Assembly: GCA_017305665.1 (NCBI GenBank)
Contig: JAFKKH010000009.1
Span: forward strand, 1-64,000
Source: Hyphomicrobiales bacterium
GTDB lineage: Bacteria > Pseudomonadota > Alphaproteobacteria > Rhizobiales > Xanthobacteraceae
DNA length: 64,000 nucleotides
Reading direction: 5' to 3'
Made by a program: the position numbers and the translations under genes. The notes below the pieces were generated by a model. It made no database searches and was not told where the DNA came from. It was given only the letters and a program-made list of their open reading frames with translations. Every line of letters starts with the position of its first letter. Position 1 is the stretch's first letter. This document shows, piece after piece, positions 27,932 to 36,955 of the stretch.

Positions 27932-28390
27932 TCGCTACTCGAATTCGAGCGCCCTTACAATTGTGCATCAATCGAATAAGAGCGACTTAAGCCGGCCAGA
28001 TCGGTCGGGGGTGCCGCGCGCTGGCTTGGCAAACGCTATTCATCAACCTTGCCACCAAGCGGCATTTTCAAGGAATATTTTCCGCTATTTTGCGGCTGCA
28101 TGCGCCGCGCGCATGGCGTCGCGCCGGCCACGTTGGCGCCACTAAAACGGCCCGGCTTCGCCGCAAGACATGCGCGCGGGACGCGGCTGCCTTGGGTTTG
28201 CCGCAAGAGATTCGGGGTCGGTTCTGATCGATCTTGACGATGTCAGGATCGATCGGAAAGAGCCCCCTCCCCCGCCCCCTCACAGGGCGAGCCTTTGCTC
28301 GTCCCGGCCCGCAAGCGGGGGAGGTAGAAGGATCGATCTCAATATGCATGATCTGATCCGAAAACCGGTGCCCACTTTTCGGGATCATGC
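27932..28390. other. Intergenic region with repeats
   Basis: 459 bases without a supported gene, between the R-M start and the end of corA. The first 300 bases presumably hold the R-M promoter. The remainder is repeat: a GC-rich stretch (28262-28325) and a palindrome (28347-28390). Confidence 0.5.
28347..28390. repeat. Palindromic repeat around AAAACCGGTGCCCACTTTTC
   Basis: Imperfect arms ATGATC..GATCCGAAAA and TTTTCGGGATCAT enclose CCGGTGCCCAC. This is a dispersed Bradyrhizobium-type element that abuts the corA stop codon and may double as its terminator. Confidence 0.7.
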
Positions 28391-29365
28391 CTACAGCCAC
28401 TTCTTCATCTTGAAGAACATGTAGGGCAGCACGGCCGCGATTATCATCAGCAGCAGCGCGAACGGATAGCCGTGCGGCCAGTCGAGCTCCGGCATCATCT
28501 TGAAGTTCATGCCGTAGATCGAGGCGATCAGCGTCGGCGGCATCAGCACCACCGCCATCACCGAGAACAGTTTGATGATGTTGTTCTGCTCGAGGTTGAC
28601 GACGCCGAGCATGGCATCGAGCACGAAGGTGATCTTGTTGGACAGATATGAGGCGTGATCGGTGAGCGAAGAGACGTCGCGCTGCATGGTCTTGAGCTGC
28701 GCCTTCTGCTCCTTGCTCCAGCGCCCCGCCTCGCTCTCCACGGCCGCGAACGACACCATGCGCCCGATCGACACGAGACTCTCGCGCACCTTCGAGGTCA
28801 GATCGCCTTTCTTGCCGATCGTGAGCAGGATCTGGGAATAGATCGGCGCGTGGCCGCGCGCGGGCGACGGCTCGAAAATCTCAGCCGAAACGGCGTCGAC
28901 TTCGGCGCCGGCGCGCTCGAGAATATCTGCGCAACGGTCGATCACGGCATCAAGCAGTTCGAGAAATACCGTCTCGCCGTTGATGCCGGCCGCGCAGTTT
29001 CGCGCCAGCTTATTCTCCACCAGCGTGAACGGCCTCGGCGCGTCGTAACGCACGGTGACGAGACGATGATTGGCAAGGATGAAGGTGACCGGCGTGATCT
29101 GCGGCCGCTCGGTTTCCGATTGGCACATCAGCGCCGCCGTCATGTAGCGTGCGCCGTTCTCGACATAGAGGCGCGAGGAAATCTCGATCTCCTGCATGTC
29201 TTCACGCGTCGGCACCGCGACCCCGGCGAGCCGCTCGACGGCATGGTCTTCATCCGGCGTCGGTTTATAGAGATCGATCCATACCCCGGTCTCGGGCAGT
29301 GTCGCGAAATCGGTCGGGACGGCTTTCCGCAGCGTGTTTTCAGCCGGCGCGAAGATCGAGAGCAT
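28391..29365 (-). CDS. corA: CorA family magnesium/divalent cation transporter
   Basis: A 324-residue inner-membrane channel. It has a large N-terminal cytoplasmic alpha/beta and coiled-coil domain (residues 1-260) and two C-terminal transmembrane helices. The signature GMN lies at 285-287 (YGMNF) at the end of the first helix, with the ending FKMKKWL on the cytoplasmic side. It forms a pentameric Mg2+ channel gated by cytoplasmic Mg2+. No dedicated regulator is nearby. Confidence 0.95.
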   Translation of the reverse strand: MLSIFAPAENTLRKAVPTDFATLPETGVWIDLYKPTPDEDHAVERLAGVAVPTREDMQEIEISSRLYVENGARYMTAALMCQSETERPQITPVTFILANHRLVTVRYDAPRPFTLVENKLARNCAAGINGETVFLELLDAVIDRCADILERAGAEVDAVSAEIFEPSPARGHAPIYSQILLTIGKKGDLTSKVRESLVSIGRMVSFAAVESEAGRWSKEQKAQLKTMQRDVSSLTDHASYLSNKITFVLDAMLGVVNLEQNNIIKLFSVMAVVLMPPTLIASIYGMNFKMMPELDWPHGYPFALLLMIIAAVLPYMFFKMKKWL

Positions 29366-29723
29366 GGCACCTCCGGGAGAGAACAGCGCGGAATCAGTCG
29401 AAAGCAGACAAGCCGGAAGTGCGCCAGATCGCGTGGGCTTGGCAAGCCTGACAGCTCATTGCCGCAGTGGATGCCGATGTCTTTTTGCCAGACGGAGGCG
29501 TCCATCCGATGACGCTATTCACGCGGGCGTGAAAAACTGCCGAATTCGGCGGCAAAGCTCTGCATTTTTGCGGCAAAAATGCCACAGGCGCCGTGCTGCA
29601 TAGCGACAGAACCCTCTAAGTACTGGAGTTTTAGCGAATTACGGCAATAATGGATCGCAGAGGAATCTGCGGCTTGCCGGGTGCAAAAGGCCGCGATTCA
29701 GCGGGCACTTTGGAAAAACAACG
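29366..29723. other. Divergent intergenic region, corA / L,D-transpeptidase
   Basis: 358 bases with no gene. Two perfect palindromes lie about 140-185 bases before the transpeptidase start (listed separately), and the two divergent promoters must be here. Confidence 0.5.
29539..29582. promoter_or_regulatory. Two adjacent perfect palindromes
   Basis: GCCGAATTCGGC (29539-29550) is followed by a 21-base palindrome with arms GCATTTTTGC and GCAAAAATGC around one G (29562-29582). These could be operators for either divergent gene, or a hairpin in a leader. Confidence 0.45.
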
Positions 29724-30401
29724 ATGTCGTCTTTTCGGGTTAAGTTTGGGATTTTGGCCGCCGGCCTGCTGCTGTCGGGCTGCATGCAGGCGACCCACTA
29801 CGAAGCTACCAACACCAACAACTTCAAGCCGCACGACAAGGAGTTGCTGGCCAAGGTCTCCTACGTGAAGACCCCGGTGCCCGCGCCGTTCCGCCGCGCG
29901 ATCGTCGACTATCACCGCAAGGAAGCGCCGGGCTCGATCATGGTCGATTCCGACAACCACTATCTCTACTACGTGCTCGATGGCGGCAAGGCGATCCGTT
30001 ACGGCATCACCGTCGGCGAAGAAGCAATGGCGTGGTCCGGCATCGCCAAGGTCGGCGCCATGACCGAATGGCCCGCGTGGCACCCGACACCCGGTGAAAT
30101 CGAACGCCTCGGCGTGCCGAAGTTCGTGCCGCCCGGACCGGACAATCCGATGGGATCGCGCGCGATGTATCTCTATGCCAACGGCAAGGACACGCTGTTC
30201 CGTATCCATGGCACCAACCAGCCGGAATACATCGGCTCGTCGATCTCCTCGGGTTGCATCCGCATGACCAATGAGGACGTCATCGACCTCTATAACCGCG
30301 TCAAGTTGGGAACGGTGGTGGTCGTGCTCGAGCCGCATCACGGCGACTCGCCCTACAATTCAAAGATGGCTCTGCAGGGTGGCAGCAGCAACTACTACTG
30401 A
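29724..30401 (+). CDS. L,D-transpeptidase, lipoprotein
   Basis: A 225-residue YkuD-domain enzyme with a lipoprotein signal (MSSFRVKFGILAAGLLLSGC, lipidated Cys20). The catalytic motif is HGT at about 162 and SSGCIRM with the nucleophile Cys178. These enzymes form 3-3 peptidoglycan cross-links or attach proteins to peptidoglycan in the periplasm. Rhizobia carry many paralogues. A strong terminator follows. Confidence 0.95.
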   Translation: MSSFRVKFGILAAGLLLSGCMQATHYEATNTNNFKPHDKELLAKVSYVKTPVPAPFRRAIVDYHRKEAPGSIMVDSDNHYLYYVLDGGKAIRYGITVGEEAMAWSGIAKVGAMTEWPAWHPTPGEIERLGVPKFVPPGPDNPMGSRAMYLYANGKDTLFRIHGTNQPEYIGSSISSGCIRMTNEDVIDLYNRVKLGTVVVVLEPHHGDSPYNSKMALQGGSSNYY

Positions 30402-30425
30402 TCGCGGCAACTCCGCACCTCAAGG

Positions 30426-30453
30426 AAAGCGCCGGTTCTCCGGCGCTTTTTTT
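30426..30453 (+). terminator. Rho-independent terminator
   Basis: A 10-bp perfect stem (AAAGCGCCGG-TTCT-CCGGCGCTTT) runs into a T-tract. It ends the L,D-transpeptidase transcript 25 bases after the stop. Confidence 0.9.
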
Positions 30454-30485
30454 ATTGTCCAAGCGCCGATCCGCTCTTGCTCACG

Positions 30486-31610
30486 CTAGTTGAACAACTG
30501 CCTCAGGAACGGCGGCAGATCGTTGTGCCGCTTCCGCTTGCGCTTCGTATGCTTCGCCGCCGGGCGGGGCGGTGACGAAGCGGATACCGGCCGCGCGATC
30601 GGCTTTTTTGAAGACGGCATTCCGGTCATGTCCGCGACGGGAGCGGATGCAGGCCGCCCCCGGGGGGTCGGAATGATATCCGCTTGTGGGGACGGAGCGG
30701 GCTGCGAAGCGGCTGGACGGGCTGCCTCGCGATCAGGAAGCGTTTCCTGCGGCGTCTCGGTCTGGCTGGCGACCTCGCGCGGCGGCGCTTCCGCAGGTCG
30801 TTCGGCCGGCAGCGGTGCGACCGCTGACATCGGGTCATAAACCTCCCAGTGGCAGATCCGGTAGCCGTTGTGGCGCTCGGCGAGATCGAGATGGATGTGG
30901 TCTTCGTGGTAGCCGTCCGAACCTGGACCCAGCACGGTCGTGAACCGCGCACAGGCCGAGGTCAGCGCCCGTTCGCGCAATTCGCGCGGCACGTTACGGT
31001 CGGTCAACGCGATCGTCTGACCGTTGGCAAGTTTGACTGCTCGAACATCGAGCGCGTTGGCGCGCCCATGTTCGGACAGCTTCGCCCCCGCGACCCGGTT
31101 GCGGCTCCGGCACTCGAAGGAATCGAAGTTGTCGAGCTCACTGATACGGCTGCCGAGGCCTTCCGCCAGCGGTGCCATATCGGTCCGAATCCAGTCTGCG
31201 ACCGCGGACGCCATGGTGCAGCGGAGCGTCGCGGCAGGCTTGACCGGGACCCGATCACCGTCAGGCAGCACCACGGCTTCCAGACGCACCAGATCGTCGC
31301 CGCCGCACGCTCCCGGCCCTGTGATCGCAGGAATGCTCGGGGCGATCGCGACCGCATCGGTCAGCGCCAGGCGGCAGGCGGACGGTGGCGTTGCAGTTTC
31401 AGCCCCTGCGGACGGCGAACTGGAGCCATCCTGCTTATTATCCAGCGCCGGCGGGGCTGCGGGCCGCGGCTGCGGCAACGGTACTTTGGTGGCTGCCAGA
31501 GCCGCTGACGACGCCATGAGCAAGACCGCGAGAGTAACCATGGCCCATTGGTCGCGGCTCCGGTAGCCAGAAGGCCATTTGCGGCCTGCTTTCCCCGCGC
31601 TAAACTTCAT
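30486..31610 (-). CDS. Extensin-like family protein (putative periplasmic peptidase)
   Basis: A 374-residue exported protein with an N-terminal membrane/signal segment (WAMVTLAVLLMASSAALA, about residues 22-39) and a Pro-rich linker. The conserved extensin-like domain (about 75-265) has ELDNFDSFECRSRNR, SEHGRANALDV and HEDHIHLDL. The His/Asp pattern matches the LAS/VanY-type metallopeptidase fold. A long Pro/Ala-rich tail ends in a Lys/Arg cluster. The probable role is cell-wall related; function is not established. I chose ATG 31610 over 31637 because GCAGGGG lies just upstream. Confidence 0.85.
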   Translation of the reverse strand: MKFSAGKAGRKWPSGYRSRDQWAMVTLAVLLMASSAALAATKVPLPQPRPAAPPALDNKQDGSSSPSAGAETATPPSACRLALTDAVAIAPSIPAITGPGACGGDDLVRLEAVVLPDGDRVPVKPAATLRCTMASAVADWIRTDMAPLAEGLGSRISELDNFDSFECRSRNRVAGAKLSEHGRANALDVRAVKLANGQTIALTDRNVPRELRERALTSACARFTTVLGPGSDGYHEDHIHLDLAERHNGYRICHWEVYDPMSAVAPLPAERPAEAPPREVASQTETPQETLPDREAARPAASQPAPSPQADIIPTPRGRPASAPVADMTGMPSSKKPIARPVSASSPPRPAAKHTKRKRKRHNDLPPFLRQLFN

Positions 31611-31657
31611 GCCAAACCCCTGCGGGGACACCGACAACCACGAGGAGGAACGTTCGA

Positions 31658-33286
31658 ATGCGCGGTTTGATGCAAGATTGGCCCATGCTGTGTCATCGGA
31701 TCATCGATCATGCGGCAAAGGTCCATGGCAAGCGCGAGGTGGTCACGCGATCGGTCGAGGGTCCCATTCATCGGACCAACTACGCCGAAATTCGCGCGCG
31801 CGCGCTGAAAGTCGCGCAGCGGCTCGATCGCGACGGCATCAAGCTGGGCGACCGCGTCGCCACCATCGCCTGGAACACCTGGCGCCATCTCGAGGCCTGG
31901 TATGGCATCATGGGCATCGGTGCGATTTGCCATACAGTCAATCCGCGCCTTTTCCCGGAGCAGATCGCCTGGATCATCAACCATGCGGAAGACCGCATCG
32001 TGATGACCGATATCACCTTCGTTCCAATCCTCGAAAAGATTGCGGACAAGCTGACGAGCGTCGAGCGCTATATCGTCTTCACGGACAAGGCGCACATGCC
32101 GCAGACCACGCTCAAGAATGCGATCGCCTACGAGGACTGGATCGCCGAGGTCGACGGCAATTTCGAATGGAAGATGTTCGACGAAAATACCGCGGCGGCC
32201 ATGTGCTATACGTCGGGGACCACCGGCGATCCGAAAGGCGTGCTGTATTCGCATCGTTCCAACGTTCTTCATTCGATGATGGCGAACAACGGCGACGCGC
32301 TCGGTGCCACGTCGAAGGATACAATGCTTCCGGTGGTGCCGTTGTTCCATGCCAATAGCTGGGGCATCGCATTCTCGGGGCCGGCGATGGGCACCAAGCT
32401 GGTGATGCCGGGCGCGAAACTGGACGGCGCCTCGGTCTATGAGTTGCTGTCGACTGAACATGTCACCTACACCGCTGGCGTGCCGACGGTGTGGCTGATG
32501 CTGCTGCAGCACATGGAGAAGAACAATCTCAAGCTGCCCGACCTCAAGGTCGTGATCTGCGGCGGCTCGGCGATGCCGCGTTCGATGATCAAGGCGTTCG
32601 ATGACACGGGAGTCGAAGTACGCCACGCCTGGGGCATGACCGAAATGTCGCCACTCGGCACCGTCGGTGCGCTGCAGGGCCAGTTCTCGCATCTCAAGGG
32701 CGACGCCAAGCTCGACGTGCTGCAGATGCAGGGCTATGCGCCATTCATGGTGGAAATGAAGATCACAGACGACGCCGGCAAGGAGCTGCCGTGGGACGGC
32801 AAGACCTTCGGGCGGCTCAAGGTACGGGGGCCTGCGATCTCCGGGTCGTATTTCCGCGTCAAGGACAACATCCTTGACGAGAACGGCTTCTTCGATACCG
32901 GCGATGTCGCCACCATCGACGAGTACGGCTACATGCGGATCACTGACCGCTCGAAGGACGTGATCAAATCGGGCGGCGAATGGATTTCGTCAATCGATCT
33001 GGAGAACCTCGCGGTCGGCCACCCCAAAATCGCGGAAGCCGCGGTTATTGGTGTCCACCATCCGAAATGGGACGAGCGGCCGCTGCTGATCGTCCAGGCC
33101 AAGGAAGGCCAGAACGTAACGCGCGACGAAGTCCTCAAGTTCATGGATGGCAAGATCGCCAAATGGTGGATGCCTGACGACGTCGTATTCGTCGACAGCA
33201 TTCCGCACACCGCGACCGGCAAGATCCTGAAGACCGCGCTCCGCGATCAGTTCAAGACCTACAGCTTCCCGAACGCGGCTGCGTAA
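31658..33286 (+). CDS. Acyl-CoA ligase (AMP-dependent, medium/long-chain or methylthiopropionate-CoA ligase-like)
   Basis: A 542-residue ANL-superfamily enzyme. It has the P-loop [18 protein letters not shown] (from about residue 184), the AWGMTEMSP adenylate motif (about 325), [24 protein letters not shown] (split: [23 protein letters not shown]; about 410-432) and the catalytic Lys in TGKILK near the C-terminus. It activates a carboxylic acid to acyl-CoA via an acyl-adenylate. Sequence style is of the FadD/AlkK/DmdB group; chain length is not assignable. ATG 31658 has GAGGAGG upstream. A hairpin follows the stop. Confidence 0.92.
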   Translation: MRGLMQDWPMLCHRIIDHAAKVHGKREVVTRSVEGPIHRTNYAEIRARALKVAQRLDRDGIKLGDRVATIAWNTWRHLEAWYGIMGIGAICHTVNPRLFPEQIAWIINHAEDRIVMTDITFVPILEKIADKLTSVERYIVFTDKAHMPQTTLKNAIAYEDWIAEVDGNFEWKMFDENTAAAMCYTSGTTGDPKGVLYSHRSNVLHSMMANNGDALGATSKDTMLPVVPLFHANSWGIAFSGPAMGTKLVMPGAKLDGASVYELLSTEHVTYTAGVPTVWLMLLQHMEKNNLKLPDLKVVICGGSAMPRSMIKAFDDTGVEVRHAWGMTEMSPLGTVGALQGQFSHLKGDAKLDVLQMQGYAPFMVEMKITDDAGKELPWDGKTFGRLKVRGPAISGSYFRVKDNILDENGFFDTGDVATIDEYGYMRITDRSKDVIKSGGEWISSIDLENLAVGHPKIAEAAVIGVHHPKWDERPLLIVQAKEGQNVTRDEVLKFMDGKIAKWWMPDDVVFVDSIPHTATGKILKTALRDQFKTYSFPNAAA

Positions 33287-33602
33287 ATCACGCTTCGTCA
33301 AATATAATCCGAATCCCGTTACACTTTCGCCTGCGGCTCGCCTTCGGCATCCGCAGGCGATTGCATTTCAACGAGGAAAGATCCGAAAGTAACCGATGGC
33401 TTCGCCGCCAGCGCGGCTGGCTGTAATCCGGCTCAACCCTACCTGTCGTAGGAGAACGATTTGCGTTTGAGCCGCTATGATCCACTACATTACAGATCAT
33501 TAATACATTTCAAGCACTTGGCCGACGAAAGGCGAATTGGAGCGTGCCGCTCATCTGCCTAGGTTTCCCAACCTTACAAGAACTCCAGAGGGAACACCCA
33601 AG
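33287..33602. other. Intergenic region, CoA ligase / binding protein
   Basis: 316 bases. It holds the hairpin at 33327-33360 and an AT-rich patch around 33480-33512 that is a plausible promoter for the binding-protein gene. No coding potential is supported. Confidence 0.5.
33327..33367 (+). terminator. Terminator-like hairpin after the CoA ligase
   Basis: A perfect 10-bp stem (TCGCCTGCGG/CCGCAGGCGA) with a 14-base loop, followed by TTGCATTT. It lies 40 bases after the CoA ligase stop. Confidence 0.65.
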
Positions 33603-34814
33603 ATGACACAAGCGCTCCTAAAACGGGCGATTCCATGGATGCTTTTTGCATCCATGTCCGCGATAACCGCCGCCCATGCGGCGGACAACAAGGTCGTGAT
33701 CGGAGACATCGACGACATGTCCGGCCTCTACGCCGACGTGATCGGGCCTGGCGGCGTCGAAGCAGCCAAGATGGCGATCGCCGATTTCGGCGGCTCCGTT
33801 CTCGGCAACAAGATCGAGTTCATGGTGACAGACCACCAGAACAAGCCCGATCTCGGCGCACAAAAGTTTCGCGAATGGGCGGACCGCGACGGCCTGACCT
33901 TGGTACTCGGCGGCTCCAATACCGGCGTAAGCCTCGCGATGAGTAACGTCGCGAAGGAGAAGAAAATCCCGTTCATCGCAATCGGCGCGGCGGGCGCTTC
34001 ACTGACCGGCAAGGACTGCACACCCTATACGGTGCACTACGTCTATGACACCACCGCGCTTGGCAACGGCACCGCCAAGACCATGGTAGAACAGGGCGGC
34101 AAGAACTGGTTCTTTCTCACAGCGGACTATGCATTCGGGACCCAGTTGCAGGAATCCGCAGCGTCGGTGGTGACCAAAAACGGTGGCAAGGTGACCGGTG
34201 CGGTCCGCGTTCCGCTTTCGACCGCCGACTTCTCGAGCTATCTGCTGCAGGCGCAATCTTCCGGCGCACAGATTCTTGGCCTCGCCAATGCCGGCAACGA
34301 CTTTACAAACTCATTGAAGGCATTCAACGAGTTCGGCCTCGGCAAGACGATGAAGCCCGCTGCGTTGCTGGCCTTTATCAGCGATATCCACGCGCTCGGA
34401 CTGAGCACCGCAGGCGGTCTATACTTGACCACCGGCTGGTATTGGGACCTGAACGACAAAACTCGCGCTTTCGCCAAACGCTATTTTGCGAAGACCGGGC
34501 GAGAACCGACCATGAATCAGGCCGGATACTATTCGGCGACCATGACCTATCTTAATGCCGTGAAAGCCGTCGGCAGCACCGACGCCGATAAGGTCATGGC
34601 TCAGATGAAGAAGACGAAGATCGATGACATGTTCACCTCGAACGGACATATCCGCGCCGACGGATTGATGGAACACGAGATGTACATCATGCAGGTGAAG
34701 ACGCCTACGGAATCCAAAAAGCCGTGGGACTACTACAAGCTCATAAAGACGATGAGCGGCGAAGAGGCATTCGGCAAACTGGCCGACTCAGCCTGCCCAC
34801 TCGTCAAGCACTAG
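33603..34814 (+). CDS. ABC transporter substrate-binding protein (branched-chain amino acid/amide type)
   Basis: A 403-residue periplasmic binding protein with a Sec signal peptide (MTQALLKRAIPWMLFASMSA ... AHA, cleavage near 26). The Leu/Ile/Val-binding fold starts VVIGDIDDMSGLYADVIG and has the hinge-associated GGSNTGVSLAMSNVAKEK. The paralogue class (COG0683) is hugely expanded in Bradyrhizobium, where members bind aromatic acids, amides and amino acids. No permease or ATPase genes adjoin, so it is an orphan that must share a transporter. The nearby CoA ligase hints at a carboxylic acid, but that is inference. I chose ATG 33603 for its signal peptide. Confidence 0.9.
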   Translation: MTQALLKRAIPWMLFASMSAITAAHAADNKVVIGDIDDMSGLYADVIGPGGVEAAKMAIADFGGSVLGNKIEFMVTDHQNKPDLGAQKFREWADRDGLTLVLGGSNTGVSLAMSNVAKEKKIPFIAIGAAGASLTGKDCTPYTVHYVYDTTALGNGTAKTMVEQGGKNWFFLTADYAFGTQLQESAASVVTKNGGKVTGAVRVPLSTADFSSYLLQAQSSGAQILGLANAGNDFTNSLKAFNEFGLGKTMKPAALLAFISDIHALGLSTAGGLYLTTGWYWDLNDKTRAFAKRYFAKTGREPTMNQAGYYSATMTYLNAVKAVGSTDADKVMAQMKKTKIDDMFTSNGHIRADGLMEHEMYIMQVKTPTESKKPWDYYKLIKTMSGEEAFGKLADSACPLVKH

Positions 34815-34818
34815 CGAC

Positions 34819-34848
34819 AAGCGCGCTCCCCGCTTGGGGAGCGCGCTT
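34819..34848 (+). terminator. Perfect 13-bp hairpin after the binding-protein gene
   Basis: AAGCGCGCTCCCC, a GCTT loop, then the exact complement, starting five bases after the stop. It is terminator-like but has no long T-run. Confidence 0.65.
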
Positions 34849-34974
34849 CCGCAAGCGGCCAATGTCCGCCTAATAATACCGGCCCGCTCTTCGGACGGCG
34901 GACGAGCGTTCCGGCGCCGGATTCTGAAAAGAGAGGCACGACCCGGTCAACCGGATCGCGCCTCTCAATCGCCG

Positions 34975-35856
34975 TCAGGCGTCTGCTGCGACCGGCTCCA
35001 GGCTGCCGAAACGGCCGCTCTGAAAATCGGTCATCGCCTGGCGGATTTCGTCCGTCGTGTTCATCACGAACGGTCCGTGCATCACCACCGGCTCGTCGAT
35101 CGGCTCACCGGAGAGGATCAGCACTGAGGCCTCACCGTTTGCCTCGATGGTCACTTCGCCACCGTCGCGATCCAGCAGTGCGAACTGTGCCTCGCGGGCG
35201 ACCTCGCTGCCGTTGACCAGCACCGTGCCCTTGAGCACCACCACCGCGACGATGTGGCCATCACGCGGGGTAAGCGTCGCAACGCCGTTGCGATTGAGTT
35301 TCACGTCATAGATGTCGATCGGCGTGAAAGTCCGCGCTGGCCCCTTATGGCCGTCGAACTCACCCGCGATCACCCTCAACTTGCCGGCGCCATCCGCCAG
35401 ATCGACCGACGGGATGTCGGCATTCAACAGCGTCTGATAACCGGGTTCAGCGTTCTTCGCCTTGGCCGGCAAGTTGACCCAGAGCTGCACCATCTCGAGT
35501 GTGCCGCCTGTCTTTGTGAAGGCACGCGAGTGGAATTCCTCATGCAGGATACCGGAGGCTGCCGTCATCCACTGCACATCACCCGGTCCGATCAGACCGC
35601 CGTTGCCGGTGGAATCGCGGTGCTCTACCTCGCCCTGGTAGACAATGGTGACCGTCTCGAAGCCGCGGTGGGGATGCACGCCGACGCCGCGTGGCCGCTC
35701 TGTTGGGGTGAAATTCGCCGGCCCCGCGTAATCCAGCAACAGGAACGGACTGACATGGTCGCCGTGACTGGCATGCGAGAACAGCGAGCGGACCGGAAAA
35801 CCGTCGCCCACCCAATGCGGCCGGGGGCCGCTGAAAACACCGAGAACCTTTCTCAT
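34975..35856 (-). CDS. Pirin family protein
   Basis: A 293-residue bicupin. The N-terminal cupin carries the pirin metal site: HPHRGFET (His61, His63) and ILHEEF (His105, Glu107). The C-terminal cupin ends in EPVVMHGPFVMNTTDEIRQA. Bacterial pirins are iron-binding, and some act as quercetin dioxygenases or redox sensors; the role here is not assignable. ATG 35856 gives the usual start MRKVLGVFSG; the frame continues upstream without conservation. It is divergent from a LysR gene 117 bases away, a common arrangement in which the regulator controls the pirin gene. Confidence 0.92.
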   Translation of the reverse strand: MRKVLGVFSGPRPHWVGDGFPVRSLFSHASHGDHVSPFLLLDYAGPANFTPTERPRGVGVHPHRGFETVTIVYQGEVEHRDSTGNGGLIGPGDVQWMTAASGILHEEFHSRAFTKTGGTLEMVQLWVNLPAKAKNAEPGYQTLLNADIPSVDLADGAGKLRVIAGEFDGHKGPARTFTPIDIYDVKLNRNGVATLTPRDGHIVAVVVLKGTVLVNGSEVAREAQFALLDRDGGEVTIEANGEASVLILSGEPIDEPVVMHGPFVMNTTDEIRQAMTDFQSGRFGSLEPVAADA

Positions 35857-35955
35857 GATCGTTGCTCCATTCAGCGCGGCCAGATCGGCCGCTGTGTTTC
35901 CATGGAGAATATGAACGAGACAAAATGGTCGGTAGCTGGCAAAATCAGGCATCAC

Positions 35956-35973
35956 TGTCCTATAATTGAGACA
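35956..35973. promoter_or_regulatory. TGTC-N10-GACA site with TATAAT box in the pirin/LysR gap
   Basis: An inverted repeat TGTC...GACA immediately before the LysR ATG encloses a perfect TATAAT (35961-35966). If that is the -10 box, the LysR transcript would start at or next to its ATG (leaderless) and the regulator could repress itself there. Confidence 0.4.
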
Positions 35974-36915
35974 ATGCCAATGCAGGACCTCAACGATCTC
36001 TATTTCTTTGTGCAGGTCGTCGATCATGGCGGCTTCGCTGCCGCAGCCCGCGCGTTGGGCATGCCGCGCTCCCGCCTGAGTCGCCGCATCGCCCTACTGG
36101 AAGAACGGCTGAATGTGCGGCTAATTCAGCGTTCGACACGACGATTCAGCGTCACCGAAATCGGGCAGGATTATTATCGCCACTGCGTCGCCATGCTGGT
36201 CGAGGCTGACGCGGCACAGAACGTCATTGAGCGCTCGCGCAGCAAGCCGCAAGGCATCGTGCGGGTGAGTTGCCCGCCACCGCTGCTGTATTTTCAGGTC
36301 GGCGAGATGATCGCGCGTTTCATGGCAGAATGCCCTGACGTCGAAGTGCATCTGGAGAGCACACCACGCCGCGTTGACGTGATCAGCGAAGGCATCGACG
36401 TCGCATTGCGGGTACGATTTCCACCGCTGGAGGAGAGCGAATTGGTGATGCGGGTGCTGGCGGACAGCGCTCAGCGGTTGGTGGCGAGTCCGGCGTTGTT
36501 GAAAGGGCTAAGCCGGCCGGTTCCTGCTGATGTGGCCGGGCTGCCGAGCGTCGGTTGGGGACCGGCACACCAACGCCACGAATGGTGCCTGGAAGGTCCG
36601 GACGGCGCCACGGCATTGATTCCGCACAAGCCGCGCCTCATCACCGAGGATATGGTGGCGCTGCGCTTTGCAGCACTGCAGGGCATCGGCATAGCGCAAT
36701 TCCCTACAATGGTGATCAGGTCCGATCTCAAAAACGGCACGCTGGTCGACGTACTGCCGGAGTGGGCACCGCGCGCGGGAATCGTTCACGCGGTGTTTTC
36801 GTCACGGCGCGGCCTGCTGCCGTCGGTCCGGGCATTGCTCGATTTTCTGGCCGGGGAGTTCGCCGCGCTCACGCGTGCCGACGCCGACATTTCGCCGCAC
36901 CACGAAATGCGCTAG
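35974..36915 (+). CDS. LysR family transcriptional regulator (pirin-associated)
   Basis: A 313-residue regulator. The winged HTH GFAAAARALGMPRSRLSRRI (about residues 20-39) is followed by the wing RLIQRSTRRFSVTEIG and an effector domain in the 90-300 region (PQGIVRVSCPPPLL). It belongs to the group annotated as controlling pirin or quinone/oxidoreductase genes, and it is divergent from pirin. ATG 35974 (or 35980) is chosen. The long upstream open frame from 35254 is the antisense of pirin. Confidence 0.92.
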   Translation: MPMQDLNDLYFFVQVVDHGGFAAAARALGMPRSRLSRRIALLEERLNVRLIQRSTRRFSVTEIGQDYYRHCVAMLVEADAAQNVIERSRSKPQGIVRVSCPPPLLYFQVGEMIARFMAECPDVEVHLESTPRRVDVISEGIDVALRVRFPPLEESELVMRVLADSAQRLVASPALLKGLSRPVPADVAGLPSVGWGPAHQRHEWCLEGPDGATALIPHKPRLITEDMVALRFAALQGIGIAQFPTMVIRSDLKNGTLVDVLPEWAPRAGIVHAVFSSRRGLLPSVRALLDFLAGEFAALTRADADISPHHEMR

Positions 36916-36955
36916 GTCATCCCGTAACGAACGAACTCCCGCACTGGACGCTCCG

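Noticed and set aside
33288-33500. 70-codon minus-strand frame in the gap before the orphan binding protein
   Set aside because: It overlaps the terminator hairpin and has no ribosome-binding site or conserved pattern.
35254-35973. Long N-terminal extension of the pirin-associated LysR protein
   Set aside because: It is the antisense of the pirin gene; the HTH domain begins normally at 35974.
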